From the NCBI GenBank assembly GCA_017554305.1, contig JAFZIN010000030.1:124001-188000 (forward strand): a DNA stretch of 64,000 bases, given 5' to 3'. This stretch comes from Bacteroidales bacterium (GTDB lineage: Bacteria; Bacteroidota; Bacteroidia; Bacteroidales; UBA932). How positions within the stretch are numbered: the stretch's first letter is position 1; the number at the start of each line of letters is the position of its first letter. The notes beneath the pieces are model-generated. The model made no database searches and was not told the origin of the DNA. It saw only the letters and a program-made list of their open reading frames with translations. Shown here one piece after another: positions 18,275 to 27,174 of this stretch. The translations under genes were made by a program, and so were the position numbers.

Positions 18275-18658
18275 ATGCCAACAATCCAACAATTGGTAAG
18301 GAACGGGCGCAAGAGAATTGTTACAAAGTCAAAGTCTCGCGCGCTTGATTCAAGCCCTCAGAAACGTGGAGTTTGTGTACGTGTTTACACAACAACTCCT
18401 AAGAAGCCTAACTCAGCAATGAGGAAAGTTGCCCGTGTTAGACTGACAAACCAGAAAGAGGTGAATGCCTACATCCCAGGAGAGGGACACAACCTTCAGG
18501 AGCACAGTATTGTGCTTGTTAGAGGAGGCCGTGTTAAGGATCTACCTGGAGTACGTTATCACATTCTTAGAGGCGCTTTGGATACTGCCGGTGTGGACGG
18601 ACGTAAACAGGGCCGTTCATTGTACGGAGCTAAGAGACCAAAGCAACCTAAGAAGTAA
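18275..18658 (+). CDS. rpsL: 30S ribosomal protein S12
   Basis: A 127-residue S12, first gene of the str operon. The decoding-centre loops [13 protein letters not shown] and [12 protein letters not shown] are intact, with the lysines whose replacement gives streptomycin resistance in other bacteria in the wild-type state. rpsG follows 26 bases later. Confidence 0.98.
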   Translation: MPTIQQLVRNGRKRIVTKSKSRALDSSPQKRGVCVRVYTTTPKKPNSAMRKVARVRLTNQKEVNAYIPGEGHNLQEHSIVLVRGGRVKDLPGVRYHILRGALDTAGVDGRKQGRSLYGAKRPKQPKK

Positions 18659-18684
18659 GTCATTAATTTAAAACATTTCCAACA

Positions 18685-19161
18685 ATGAGAAAAGCAAAGC
18701 CTAAAAAGAGGATTCTACTTCCAGATCCTAAGTATCACGATGTTATGGTAACAAGATTCGTGAACAACCTTATGTTGCAGGGGAAGAAGAGTATCGCTTA
18801 CGCTATTTTTTATGACTCCATTGACATGATTGGCGAGAAGATGAAAGATTCTGGCAAGGCTCCTATGGAAATTTGGAAAAAAGCACTTGAGAATGTAACC
18901 CCGCAGATTGAGGTTAAGAGCCGCAGAGTGGGTGGTGCTAACTTCCAGGTTCCTACGGAAGTGCGTCCGGAGAGAAAAATCTCGCTGAGTATGAAGAACA
19001 TGATTCTTTACGCTCGCAAAAGACCGGGCAAATCAATGGCTGAAAAGTTAGCGGCGGAGATCATGGCAGCATATAATAACGAAGGTGGTGCCTTCAAGAG
19101 AAAAGAGGATATGCACAAGATGGCTGAGGCCAACAAGGCATTCGCTCATTTCCGTTTTTAG
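18685..19161 (+). CDS. rpsG: 30S ribosomal protein S7
   Basis: A 158-residue S7, the primary binder of the 3' major domain of 16S rRNA that nucleates the head of the small subunit. MRKAKPKKR at the start and the [18 protein letters not shown] segment are characteristic. It lies between rpsL and fusA in the expected order. Confidence 0.98.
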   Translation: MRKAKPKKRILLPDPKYHDVMVTRFVNNLMLQGKKSIAYAIFYDSIDMIGEKMKDSGKAPMEIWKKALENVTPQIEVKSRRVGGANFQVPTEVRPERKISLSMKNMILYARKRPGKSMAEKLAAEIMAAYNNEGGAFKRKEDMHKMAEANKAFAHFRF

Positions 19162-19181
19162 TATTTAAGGAGCAAGCGTAA

Positions 19182-21296
19182 ATGGCTAGAGATCTTAAAT
19201 ATACTAGAAACATCGGCATTATGGCTCACATTGATGCCGGCAAAACAACCACATCTGAAAGAATCCTTTACTACACTGGTAAGACTCACAAGATTGGTGA
19301 GGTTCACGACGGTGCAGCCACTATGGACTGGATGGTGGAGGAGCAGGAGAGAGGTATAACCATCACTTCTGCAGCCACTACCGCATTTTGGCACTACAAC
19401 AGTGACAGTTACCAGATCAATTTAATTGATACCCCAGGCCACGTAGACTTTACCGTTGAGGTAGAGCGTTCACTGCGCGTTCTGGATGGTACAGTAGCAA
19501 CATTCTGCGCTGTAGGACGTGTTCAGCCACAGAGCGAAACCGTTTGGAGACAGGCAGATAAGTACAATGTCCCTAAGATCGCTTACGTGAATAAGATGGA
19601 CCGTGTAGGTGCAGATTTCATGGCGGTTGTAGATGACATTAAGAACAAGCTCGGAGCTCATGCAGTTCCTATTTGTATTCCTATAGGTGCTGAGGATAAG
19701 TTCCAGGGAATTGTAGATCTGATAGATATGAAAGCTATCGTTTATGATCCTGATAATAAAGAGCTTGTGAACTATGAAGTCAAGGACGTTCCGGCAGAGC
19801 TTATGGACGAGGCCGCAACCTGGAGAAACAATCTCCTGGAGACCGCAGCCGAATTTGATGAGGCTCTGATGCAGAAGTACTTTGACGATCCGGACACTAT
19901 TACCAAAGAGGAGATAATTGCCGCAATCAGAAAGGGAACCATTGAGATGCAGATTGTTCCAATTTGCTGTGGTTCATCCTTTAAGAACAAGGGCGTGCAG
20001 TTCCTTCTGGATGCAATAGTAAGATATTTGCCAAGTCCTCTGGATAAGGGTAATGTAGTTGGTACCAACCCTAAGGACGGTTCTGAGGTTGAGAGAAAAC
20101 CTTCAGCATCAGATCCTTTCTGCGGTTTGGTATTCAAGATTGCTACAGATCCGTTTGTAGGAAGATTGGCATATATGAGAGCATACTCCGGAAAACTTGA
20201 TTCCGGTTCTTACGTGCTCAACACCAGAAGCGGTAAGAAAGAGAGAGTTGCAAGACTTTATCAGATGCACTCCAACAAACAGAACCCTATTGAGTTTGTT
20301 GAGGCTGGAGACATCTGTGCGGTTGTAGGCTTTAAGGATCTCCGCACAGGAGATACCGTATGTGCTGAAAACCATCCAATTGTTCTGGAGTCTATGGTAT
20401 TCCCTACGCCGGTTATCGGACTGGCTGTAGAGCCTAAGACTCAGGGAGATTTGGATAAGCTGGGAATTGCACTCGGTAAACTTGCAGAGGAGGATCCAAC
20501 CTTTACCGTTAAGGCTGATACTGAGACAGGTCAGACAGTCATAAGCGGAATGGGTGAGCTTCACCTTGAGATTCTGGTAGATCGTCTTAAGAGAGAGTTT
20601 GGAGTAGAGATTAACCAGGGTGCACCTCAGGTTAACTACAAAGAGGCTCTCTGCCAGACGGTTCAGCACAGAGAGGTATTCAAGAAGCAGACCGGAGGCC
20701 GCGGTAAGTTTGCAGATATTATTGTTGAACTTGGCCCTGCAGATGAGGGAGTTACAGGACTCCAGTTTGTAGACGAGGTTAAGGGTGGTAACGTTCCTAG
20801 AGAGTTTATCCCTGCAGTTGAGAAGGGCTTTAAGGCTGCAATGGCAAACGGTGTTTTGGCTGGCTACGAGGTTACATCTATGAAGGTTGTTCTTAAGGAT
20901 GGTTCATTCCACCCTGTAGATTCAGACCAGCTTTCATTTGAAATCTGTGCCCGCCAGGCATTCCGCAAAGCAGCTCGCAAGGCAGCTCCTGTGATTATGG
21001 AACCTATTATGGCTCTGGAGGTTGTAACACCTGAGGAGAGTATGGGTGATGTAATTGGAGACCTCAACAAACGTCGCGGACAGATAACCAATATGGACTC
21101 AAGAGGCGGTGCCAGAATTATTAAGGCAAAAGTTCCGCTTTCAGAACAGTTTGGTTATGTGACAGTTCTGAGAACGCTCTCTTCCGGACGTGCAACCAGT
21201 ACAATGGAATTCTCTCACTATGCAGAGCTTCCTGCTAACCTTGCAAAAGAGGTTATTGAAAAGGCGGGTGTGCATCTTGCAGATGATGATGAATAA
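19182..21296 (+). CDS. fusA: Translation elongation factor G
   Basis: A 704-residue EF-G with the GTPase P-loop [12 protein letters not shown] (about residues 15-26), the switch [23 protein letters not shown] and NKMDR, followed by domains II-V. It drives ribosomal translocation and, with RRF, recycling. Although some Bacteroidetes carry two EF-G copies, its place between rpsG and rpsJ marks it as the housekeeping one. Confidence 0.98.
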   Translation: MARDLKYTRNIGIMAHIDAGKTTTSERILYYTGKTHKIGEVHDGAATMDWMVEEQERGITITSAATTAFWHYNSDSYQINLIDTPGHVDFTVEVERSLRVLDGTVATFCAVGRVQPQSETVWRQADKYNVPKIAYVNKMDRVGADFMAVVDDIKNKLGAHAVPICIPIGAEDKFQGIVDLIDMKAIVYDPDNKELVNYEVKDVPAELMDEAATWRNNLLETAAEFDEALMQKYFDDPDTITKEEIIAAIRKGTIEMQIVPICCGSSFKNKGVQFLLDAIVRYLPSPLDKGNVVGTNPKDGSEVERKPSASDPFCGLVFKIATDPFVGRLAYMRAYSGKLDSGSYVLNTRSGKKERVARLYQMHSNKQNPIEFVEAGDICAVVGFKDLRTGDTVCAENHPIVLESMVFPTPVIGLAVEPKTQGDLDKLGIALGKLAEEDPTFTVKADTETGQTVISGMGELHLEILVDRLKREFGVEINQGAPQVNYKEALCQTVQHREVFKKQTGGRGKFADIIVELGPADEGVTGLQFVDEVKGGNVPREFIPAVEKGFKAAMANGVLAGYEVTSMKVVLKDGSFHPVDSDQLSFEICARQAFRKAARKAAPVIMEPIMALEVVTPEESMGDVIGDLNKRRGQITNMDSRGGARIIKAKVPLSEQFGYVTVLRTLSSGRATSTMEFSHYAELPANLAKEVIEKAGVHLADDDE

Positions 21297-21333
21297 ACCG
21301 GATTTAAAAGAAGAAATTTAAAAAATTATAAAA

Positions 21334-21639
21334 ATGAGCCAAAAGATTAGAATTAAACTGAAGTCTTACGATCACGCACTGGTTGATAAATCAGCTGCTA
21401 AGATTGTTGAGACTGTAAAGGCTACAGGTGCTATCGTAAGCGGTCCTATTCCACTTCCAACCAGCAAGAAGATATTCACCGTAAACCGCTCTACCTTCGT
21501 TAATAAGAAGGCTCGTGAGCAGTTTGAGCTCAATTCTTTCTGCCGTCTTCTGGATATCTACTCCTCTTCATCAAAGACTGTTGACGCTCTGATGAAGCTT
21601 GAGCTTCCTAGCGGTGTTGAGGTTGAGATTAAAGTTTGA
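21334..21639 (+). CDS. rpsJ: 30S ribosomal protein S10
   Basis: A 101-residue S10 ([15 protein letters not shown] at the start). In many bacteria it begins the S10 operon; in Bacteroidetes it often ends the str operon, as here. The next ribosomal genes are not adjacent: a tRNA gene follows, and the -33 TTTG of its promoter overlaps the rpsJ stop codon. Confidence 0.98.
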   Translation: MSQKIRIKLKSYDHALVDKSAAKIVETVKATGAIVSGPIPLPTSKKIFTVNRSTFVNKKAREQFELNSFCRLLDIYSSSSKTVDALMKLELPSGVEVEIKV

Positions 21640-21663
21640 TAGTACAAAAAAGTATTATCTTTG
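21635..21663 (+). promoter_or_regulatory. Promoter of tRNA(CAT)
   Basis: TTTG at 21635-21638 (overlapping the rpsJ stop) and TATCTTTG at 21656-21663, 17 bases apart. Between this and the tRNA lies a perfect 8-base stem (AGCGGCCA / TGGCCGCT, about 21672-21697) in the tRNA 5' leader. Confidence 0.6.
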
Positions 21664-21703
21664 CACAGAGTTAGCGGCCACCTAACCAATGGCCGCTGGA
21701 TTG

Positions 21704-21777
21704 GGGCTCATAGCTCAGTTGGTTAGAGCACCTGACTCATAATCAGGGGGTCCCAGGATCATGCCCTGGTGGGCCCA
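21704..21777 (+). tRNA. tRNA with anticodon CAT (elongator Met or Ile2)
   Basis: The 74-base cloverleaf has a 7-base acceptor stem (GGGCTCA / TGGGCCC, one G-T), D arm GCTC/GAGC, anticodon stem CCTGA/TCAGG with loop CTCATAA, and T stem CCAGG/CCTGG. CCA is not encoded. The paired 1-72 end and non-GGG anticodon stem rule out initiator tRNA. CAT could be elongator Met or lysidine-modified Ile2; sequence alone does not decide. The T loop reads ATCATGC, so positions 54 and 58 are A and T rather than the near-universal T and A. Confidence 0.92.
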
Positions 21778-21815
21778 CAAAAAAAGGAGATGCGCAAGCA
21801 CCTCCTTTTTTTGTG
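21776..21815 (+). terminator. Intrinsic terminator of tRNA(CAT)
   Basis: CACAAAAAAAGGAG pairs with CTCCTTTTTTTGTG around an 11-base loop. The stem starts within the tRNA 3' end, so the hairpin abuts the acceptor. Confidence 0.85.
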
Positions 21816-21837
21816 AAAGGCCTCCGGCCTTTCTTTT
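21815..21837 (+). terminator. Second hairpin terminator
   Basis: GAAAGGCC-TCC-GGCCTTTC followed by TTTT, directly behind the first terminator. Confidence 0.6.
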
Positions 21838-21910
21838 AACCCCCGCAGAGCAAGCTCTGCACCCCCTGTAGGGGGTATGCGGTGCTCCGCACCGGGCGCT
21901 ATCGCGCCTT
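21838..21910 (+). repeat. Interspersed hairpin repeat, copy A
   Basis: A string of small palindromes: CCCCGCAGAGC..GCTCTGC, ACCCCCTGTAGGGGGT, GCGGTGCTCCGCAC and GGGCGCTATCGCGCC. It matches the copies at 35421-35497 and 36341-36423. Short open frames here on the minus strand are spurious by-products of the repeat. Confidence 0.8.
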
Positions 21911-21941
21911 ATTATCATTCTCCGCGTTAAGCATAAATTTC

Positions 21942-21988
21942 CAATTTTGTTACCAAAATTTCTATCAAAACACTACCTTTGATAGAAA
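21942..21988 (+). promoter_or_regulatory. Promoter with perfect 11-base dyad upstream of membrane protein gene
   Basis: TTTCTATCAAA (21959-21969), 8 bases, TTTGATAGAAA (21978-21988) is a perfect inverted repeat. The -7 box TACCTTTG (21974-21981) lies partly within it. A second dyad, AATTTTG-TTAC-CAAAATT, precedes it at about 21942-21959. The layout suggests a repressor site. Confidence 0.6.
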
Positions 21989-22022
21989 CTAATGTGCTGT
22001 TAAAAATGGGGATGGGAGTATT

Positions 22023-22520
22023 ATGAAATGGAAGACACTAGAAAAAATCTTATTGGTCACCAGATTGATAGGGCTACTGTTCTTTATTTACACCATCATT
22101 TGTTTCGGGGTAACAGAAAAGTATAATCTTGATGGTATTGGAAACCACTCGGCTTATAAACTCTACTGGAACATCCTTGTTGCATGTTGTCTTTTTCTTC
22201 TTTTCGATTGTGTCGCTCAGATAATAAAAGTGGCTAATCCCCAAAATATTGCCCCTTATATAATTCAGGCAATATTGTATACTGCTTCTGTTGCATTAGT
22301 AATAATAATGATTGCAAACTATCCTAATCTGGTTTGTGATGGAAACAGGATCATCTCATTATCATTTTGGAGTAAAGCTGTGGATGACAGACTGATACAA
22401 CCATATGACATACCCAGGAAACTCATCACTGTAAGGGAGACACGATTATCACCACTGGCTGGACCCTTATCCGGAAGAAAAAGGATTAGCGGGCAAAACA
22501 GTGCATCGCTCCGCGGCTAA
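22023..22520 (+). CDS. Hypothetical membrane protein
   Basis: A 165-residue protein not recognised. It shows three hydrophobic segments (about residues 12-30, 47-66 and 78-98) and a soluble tail. The last 30 residues (RETRLSPLAGPLSGRKRISG...) look basic and low in structure, unlike the rest; a frameshift or decayed end is possible. It has a promoter with a strong dyad and is the first gene of the AT-richer block behind tRNA(CAT). It converges on the radical SAM gene with a 4-base overlap of ends. Confidence 0.55.
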   Translation: MKWKTLEKILLVTRLIGLLFFIYTIICFGVTEKYNLDGIGNHSAYKLYWNILVACCLFLLFDCVAQIIKVANPQNIAPYIIQAILYTASVALVIIMIANYPNLVCDGNRIISLSFWSKAVDDRLIQPYDIPRKLITVRETRLSPLAGPLSGRKRISGQNSASLRG

Positions 22521-23878
22521 CCTTTAGTATTTGAGAGAAGAGTTTCCAGCTTTGGAAGCATTCGGTTGAGATAACCGTGGCGTATTACGAAATTCCAGAA
22601 TGGTTCAAACTTCTTCCATCCTCCCATATAGAAAAGGTGAGCCATTTTTTGTTTAAAGTTATCGTGCCCGAAACTGGCCCTGAAGATGTTTTTCCACTTG
22701 TAAAACTCCTTGTATGCCCAGTCATAACCCTTCTTCAATTCTTCCGAATTTAGTCCTACAGGTTTATAAACAACTGTGCGAGTGTCATATTTGCTCCAGT
22801 TTCGAGATGTGATACGGCCATCTTGTTCCAGCCTCTGGAATAATCTTGTGCCTGGATAAGGAGTTAATATGTGAAATGTTGCAGTGGTGATGCTGTGCTC
22901 TATCCCCCAATCAACGGTTCTTCGGAAAACATCCTTGTCGTCGTGGTCAAGTCCAAAAACAAAACTGCCGTTAATCATTACGCCAAGACTGTGTAAACGA
23001 TTTACCGCTGCCACATAGTCCTTTGACAGATTCTGAAGCTTGTTGCTGGAACGCAGGTTTTCCGGGGAAAAGGTTTCAAATCCAAGAAAGATGCTTCTCA
23101 GGCCGGCTTCGGCGGCTTTTTCTATCAAATCTCCCTTCAGTATGGAGGCTATTGTTGCGGCGCCTTGGAAAACGCGGTTCATGCCTTTCATGCCGTCAAA
23201 GAGGTTGGCGGCGAATTCCGGATTTCCCAGCAAATGGTCATCTAGAAAATAAAGATGGCGCCCGGGCAGACGGTCAATCTCAGCCAATGCTTCATCAACA
23301 CGCTGAGTATAAAACGATTTGCCTTCTCCATAGAAAGCATCCTTGTAGCAGAAATCGCAGTGATGAGGGCATCCTCTGGAAACAACAAGAGAATTGGGAA
23401 CAAAGTATTTATCACGCTTAATGAGATCTCTGCGGACCGGAGGTAGATTCTCGATAGAACGCCAGTATGCCACATATCGCTTTTGAGGATGTTTATCGCG
23501 GAGGTCTTTTATAAATCTTGGAAAAGCGTCTTCTCCCGGGCCAAGAATTACAGTATCCGCATGCTGTGCCGCTTCATCAGGCAAAGATGTGACATGCAAA
23601 CCGCCCATCACCACATAAACACCTTTCTGGCGGTAATGGTCTGCTATATTGTATGCACGGAAAGCATTTGTAACATACACCTGGATACATACAAGATCCG
23701 GATTGTCATCAAGGCTAAGAGGTTCGACATGCTGGTCGACGATTTCTATTTCATCGTCGTCGCGGAAATAAGCAGCAAGAGTTGCCAGTCCCAATGGCGG
23801 AAATAAAGAATATTTAATAGGTCTCCAATAGGGGCTGTCGGCTTCCTCCAAAGAAGGAAGAATCATCTTTACCTTCAT
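22517..23878 (-). CDS. B12-binding-domain radical SAM protein
   Basis: A 453-residue protein with an N-terminal cobalamin-binding-like domain (LVCIQVYVTNAFRAYNIA...GGLHVTSLP, about residues 55-105) and a radical SAM barrel whose CxxxCxxC cluster motif is in RGCPHHCDFCY (about 170-180). Members include methylases and cyclases of lipid, pigment and antibiotic pathways (BchE, HpnP-like); the substrate here is unknown. The ATG at 23878 is chosen because the longer frame would begin at a TTG inside the -7 box (23900-23907). It stands without pathway partners. Confidence 0.85.
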   Translation of the reverse strand: MKVKMILPSLEEADSPYWRPIKYSLFPPLGLATLAAYFRDDDEIEIVDQHVEPLSLDDNPDLVCIQVYVTNAFRAYNIADHYRQKGVYVVMGGLHVTSLPDEAAQHADTVILGPGEDAFPRFIKDLRDKHPQKRYVAYWRSIENLPPVRRDLIKRDKYFVPNSLVVSRGCPHHCDFCYKDAFYGEGKSFYTQRVDEALAEIDRLPGRHLYFLDDHLLGNPEFAANLFDGMKGMNRVFQGAATIASILKGDLIEKAAEAGLRSIFLGFETFSPENLRSSNKLQNLSKDYVAAVNRLHSLGVMINGSFVFGLDHDDKDVFRRTVDWGIEHSITTATFHILTPYPGTRLFQRLEQDGRITSRNWSKYDTRTVVYKPVGLNSEELKKGYDWAYKEFYKWKNIFRASFGHDNFKQKMAHLFYMGGWKKFEPFWNFVIRHGYLNRMLPKLETLLSNTKG

Positions 23879-23899
23879 TCTTGTCTGTGCTACTGGATA

Positions 23900-23966
23900 C
23901 AAAAATATAAAATATATTTGTTTCTGTTAAATCGGTATTGTATAGGAGCTCCAGTTAGCACAAAGA
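23900..23966 (-). promoter_or_regulatory. Two -7 boxes upstream of radical SAM gene
   Basis: Minus-strand TATTTTTG at 23900-23907 (22 bases before the ATG) and TATCTTTG at about 23959-23966. The rest of the gap up to 24145 holds no convincing gene; a minus-strand open stretch near 24010-24150 may be a gene remnant but was not recognised. Confidence 0.5.
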
Positions 23967-24145
23967 TAGGATAATCATTGGAAATGGAGAGTAAATATCT
24001 CATCGATAGTTCCCCATCCTTTTCGTATTCTCCCCACAAGCGAGTTCGGGAAAAGTGCAGTAGAGCCTCCAGGATTGGAGATTATTACCACTTGGATTCA
24101 CTTCATTCTGTCGCCAATATTCTATCAAAAAAACAAAAATCTCAA

Positions 24146-25075
24146 CTAAATCAGCAGGATGTTGTGGGGGAATAATGCATGTACTTCCTTCAACCTAGAA
24201 TAATCCAAAGCGTCATATTGTTTGCCGTATGTCTTCAGGCTGTAGTCATTCCGATGCTTATGGACAATCCTTGCATATTCGTAAACGATTGACATATAGT
24301 CTTCAAATATCATCCCCTCAGTATTAACAACCAGGACATTGTCCTTATTGGATGACAGCATGTTTTCAAAGACTTTAGATAGGTCTGTAACACACTCAGC
24401 CCAATCGTCATACAGTACTAGCCAGGAATCAGGCTGGCGATACATTGAAACCTCCACACGTTTGAAGCGAGGAAGGTTTTTATATGCCTCAGAAGTAGAG
24501 GCGGAGTCTACTATCCGGTAATGGAAATAAATGTAATCAGAAGTGTCCCTGTCGCGGAGAACAAAAGCCACACGAGGGCGGGATGGGCTTATTCTGTAAA
24601 GAACAGACATAACCTCTTTCATTGGCATATCCTTGTCCACAAAAGTCCTCAATGGATAAATATGCAATTCGTCTGTACCAGCCATCCAGCCAGCGGCCTT
24701 ATCTAACCTATCCGCGATTTCAGCCGTGCCTATTGTTTCAAATTTGAAACCTTTCCGTGGGTTATCCTCTTCTTTGAAGGTTGCAATAACAATAGAACCT
24801 GATTTCAGGAAAATGTTCCCAATGTCTATACCTTCCTGACCAGGCAATGAATTCATATACTTTTTGTAACAAGAAACAGAAGGAATTTCTATTCCTATCT
24901 TATCCATATAACGGTCAAAAGACTTCTGCATAAGGACATCAGGAAGGCTAAACAAGATTAGGAGATAACAGCATAATGGGATGACTATAGCTGCAATCCC
25001 TATGACAGGCAGAAGATTATTTGAATGGTTTCTCATAATCCTGTTTTTCTTGAACAAAAACATCAACGATTTCAT
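24146..25075 (-). CDS. ExbD/TolR-like single-span membrane protein
   Basis: A 309-residue protein with one N-terminal transmembrane segment (about residues 21-43) and a large periplasmic part. The C-terminal 60 residues (from NVLVVNTEG through RNDYSLKTYGKQYDAL to EVHALFPHNI) resemble the end of Bacteroidetes ExbD proteins, and the middle (DELHIYPLRTFVDKDMPMKEVMSVLYRI) looks like a second, diverged copy of that fold. ExbD works with ExbB in proton-driven energising of TonB, but no exbB lies nearby. It follows the AAA ATPase by 20 bases, so the two are probably one operon. The similarity is from reading, not a search. Confidence 0.45.
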   Translation of the reverse strand: MKSLMFLFKKNRIMRNHSNNLLPVIGIAAIVIPLCCYLLILFSLPDVLMQKSFDRYMDKIGIEIPSVSCYKKYMNSLPGQEGIDIGNIFLKSGSIVIATFKEEDNPRKGFKFETIGTAEIADRLDKAAGWMAGTDELHIYPLRTFVDKDMPMKEVMSVLYRISPSRPRVAFVLRDRDTSDYIYFHYRIVDSASTSEAYKNLPRFKRVEVSMYRQPDSWLVLYDDWAECVTDLSKVFENMLSSNKDNVLVVNTEGMIFEDYMSIVYEYARIVHKHRNDYSLKTYGKQYDALDYSRLKEVHALFPHNILLI

Positions 25076-25095
25076 CTCGCAGGCGGTAGTTTTGG

Positions 25096-26226
25096 CTAGT
25101 ATTCCAGAGCAAGATATCTCAGCAGGAAAACATCATAGACTCGGTAAGAGGTTCGGTCTTTGGCCGTTTCCTTGAGTACAAGCTCTTTTTCTACCAGTGA
25201 GTCTAGCATTCGGCGGGCATTGGTGGCCCCTCCAAGATTATATTTTGATAGAAACTTGGCAGAAGTAGGCTGCATGAGAAATTCTTCTTTTGCAATGGCT
25301 ATCAGCATCTTCCACTGCTGCTGTGTAAGGAACTCGCGGAACTGAGCATAATTGGCACTCTCCCCATTCAAGATTTCTTTGCAAGAAGCATTAACGTCTT
25401 CTATCGTGATATCCTTTTGCAAGCGGAAAAGATGGTTGCAAAGACATTGGGTGTAGAAGGTGTGGAGCATTGTCCAGTCAAGGACAAAGTCTATTGCTTC
25501 CGATGAAATGGAAAACCCATTCTCATTGAATTTTTCTTTGATGAAGCCGAAATAGTTGTCACGGTCTATCTTGTCTATAGACAACGTGGATGTTGAGGAG
25601 AAGAAAGGACGGTTTGCGCTGTGGAACATCTCGGTCATCAAATTACGCTTACTACCACAATATATGAATATTATGTTGTGCAGATTCTGGATTATGGTTC
25701 GGAGCAAAGCCTCCATGTTTTTTTCAGGATATTGGGCTATCTGCTGAAACTCGTCTATGGCAAGAACAATTGGTTTGTCTTGGGTGTTGAGGTAATTCAA
25801 CAAATCCTTTAAGGTAGATACCTTATCGTTCTCTGAAGAATAGGCAAAAGAGACCTGAGGTGATCCACTTAAGCCATCATAAGAGAATACGGGACGGAGG
25901 CTTTTCAGGAAATTGAGAAACTTTTTACCGGCAGATGTTTTTTCCGGAAATGTTTCAAGTATGGAAGATGAAAGCTCCTTAACAAAATCCTCTAGAGACA
26001 AGGTTGAATAGATATCAACATATAGAGTGTGGTACGGCAGAGATTTCTTTCTGATTTGATCAAATAAATGAAGAATCAACCCTGTCTTGCCATATTTTCT
26101 CGGCGATATGAGAGTGGTGTCCACACCATTGGCAATATTGGACAGAAGAGCCTGTGTTTCCGCTATCCTATCGCAAAAGAATTTCTTTGATTTATACCCT
26201 TTAATTATGAATGGATTTTCTTTCAT
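25096..26226 (-). CDS. AAA-family ATPase with winged-helix C-terminus
   Basis: A 376-residue P-loop ATPase. Walker A is SPRKYGKT at residues 41-48, Walker B is IVLAIDEFQQ at about 163-172, and a sensor-like IFIYCGSKRNLM follows. The C-terminal 90 residues look like a winged helix. It resembles the stand-alone archaeal-type ATPases abundant in Bacteroidetes, whose function is poorly known. It has its own promoter and heads an operon with the ExbD-like gene. Confidence 0.8.
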   Translation of the reverse strand: MKENPFIIKGYKSKKFFCDRIAETQALLSNIANGVDTTLISPRKYGKTGLILHLFDQIRKKSLPYHTLYVDIYSTLSLEDFVKELSSSILETFPEKTSAGKKFLNFLKSLRPVFSYDGLSGSPQVSFAYSSENDKVSTLKDLLNYLNTQDKPIVLAIDEFQQIAQYPEKNMEALLRTIIQNLHNIIFIYCGSKRNLMTEMFHSANRPFFSSTSTLSIDKIDRDNYFGFIKEKFNENGFSISSEAIDFVLDWTMLHTFYTQCLCNHLFRLQKDITIEDVNASCKEILNGESANYAQFREFLTQQQWKMLIAIAKEEFLMQPTSAKFLSKYNLGGATNARRMLDSLVEKELVLKETAKDRTSYRVYDVFLLRYLALEY

Positions 26227-26242
26227 AAAACTCTATTTTGTG

Positions 26243-26300
26243 CAAATATACAATTATTTACATAATTGTCAAATTTAGGTTACCTATTTCAGGTAATGCC
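26243..26300 (-). promoter_or_regulatory. Promoter and dyads of AAA ATPase gene
   Basis: Minus-strand -7 box TATATTTG at 26243-26250, 16 bases from the ATG. An inverted repeat CAATTAT-TTAC-ATAATTG (26251-26268) lies just upstream in the spacer, and GGTTACCT..AGGTAATGCC (about 26278-26300) forms another dyad between the divergent genes. Confidence 0.5.
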
Positions 26301-26327
26301 TACCTTCCGGATTTGAGCAAATTATTC

Positions 26328-26335
26328 TAAATTTG
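26328..26335 (+). promoter_or_regulatory. -7 box of scpB
   Basis: TAAATTTG ends 23 bases before the ATG at 26359. Confidence 0.55.
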
Positions 26336-26358
26336 CATAAGCCTAAAAATAAATAGAT

Positions 26359-27174
26359 ATGCTTGTAAACACCACCATCAAAGACCGCATCTGCTACGTG
26401 GAAATGCAAAATCCGGATCATTTCAATTGTCTTAGTGAGCAAATGTGCCAAGAACTTGAAAATGCCATACAGTCTGGTTACAAACAGGAGTGTGTAGGTA
26501 TTGTCATTAAAGCGCAATGCAAAAAAGGAGTGTGGAGCGCCGGACACGACATTCGCGAACTCCCTCAGAATGGGGAAGATCCACTCGCATACGATGTTCC
26601 TATGGAGCGTCTGCTCAGGACTATACAGGAGACTGCCATTCCGGTTATTGCTTGTGTAAGCGGAACTGTTTGGGGCGGTGCATGTGACCTCTGCCTTTCA
26701 TGCGATATGATAATGAGTGCGGACAACGCTACCTTTGCAATTACGCCGGCCAAGATTGGAATACCATACAACGCATCCGGCATAATGCACTTTATCAATC
26801 AGTTAGGAATGAACAAGGCACGTGAGATGTTCTTCCTGGCAACACCTATCACAGCGTTGGACGCTCAGAACGTTGGACTCATCAACCACGTTGCGCCGCT
26901 TGAGGAATTGGACAACTTCTTGGAAGAACATTTCCTCAATCCGCTCCGCCGCAACAGCGTTATGTCCATAAGCGCAATCAAACGCCAGTTCCGTATATTG
27001 AGCAAAGCATCAAGCGTTATTCCGTCTGAAAGTTTTGAAAAAATAAATGCCTATAGGACAAGAGTTTATAAAAGCGCAGACTACCTGGAGGGAATAAACT
27101 CATTCCTGGAAAAACGAGCACCTGTATATAGAGGCAAAGCCTCTGACTTGGATACCAGAAATAGTAGGAGATAG
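26359..27174 (+). CDS. scpB: Methylmalonyl-CoA decarboxylase (crotonase fold)
   Basis: A 271-residue crotonase-superfamily enzyme very like E. coli ScpB (YgfG): WSAGHDIRELP (about residues 60-70), the oxyanion loop VSGTVWGGACDL (about 99-110), TFAITPAKIGIPYN and the C-terminal YRTRVYKSADYLEGINSFLEKR. It decarboxylates methylmalonyl-CoA to propionyl-CoA, fitting succinate-propionate metabolism in Bacteroidales. The last ten bases overlap the 3' end of tRNA-Glu on the opposite strand. ScpB-like assignment is favoured over general enoyl-CoA hydratase because of the HDIRELP and VWGG signatures. Confidence 0.88.
   Translation: MLVNTTIKDRICYVEMQNPDHFNCLSEQMCQELENAIQSGYKQECVGIVIKAQCKKGVWSAGHDIRELPQNGEDPLAYDVPMERLLRTIQETAIPVIACVSGTVWGGACDLCLSCDMIMSADNATFAITPAKIGIPYNASGIMHFINQLGMNKAREMFFLATPITALDAQNVGLINHVAPLEELDNFLEEHFLNPLRRNSVMSISAIKRQFRILSKASSVIPSESFEKINAYRTRVYKSADYLEGINSFLEKRAPVYRGKASDLDTRNSRR

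Noticed and set aside
22400..22520. Frameshift in the membrane-protein gene after residue 125
   Set aside because: The tail looks atypical, but no alternative frame gives a recognisable continuation, so it is only mentioned as a possibility.
23978..24175. Small plus-strand frame (65 codons) and opposite open stretch upstream of the ExbD-like gene's end
   Set aside because: No domain, no promoter, overlaps the neighbouring gene's end; at most a gene remnant.
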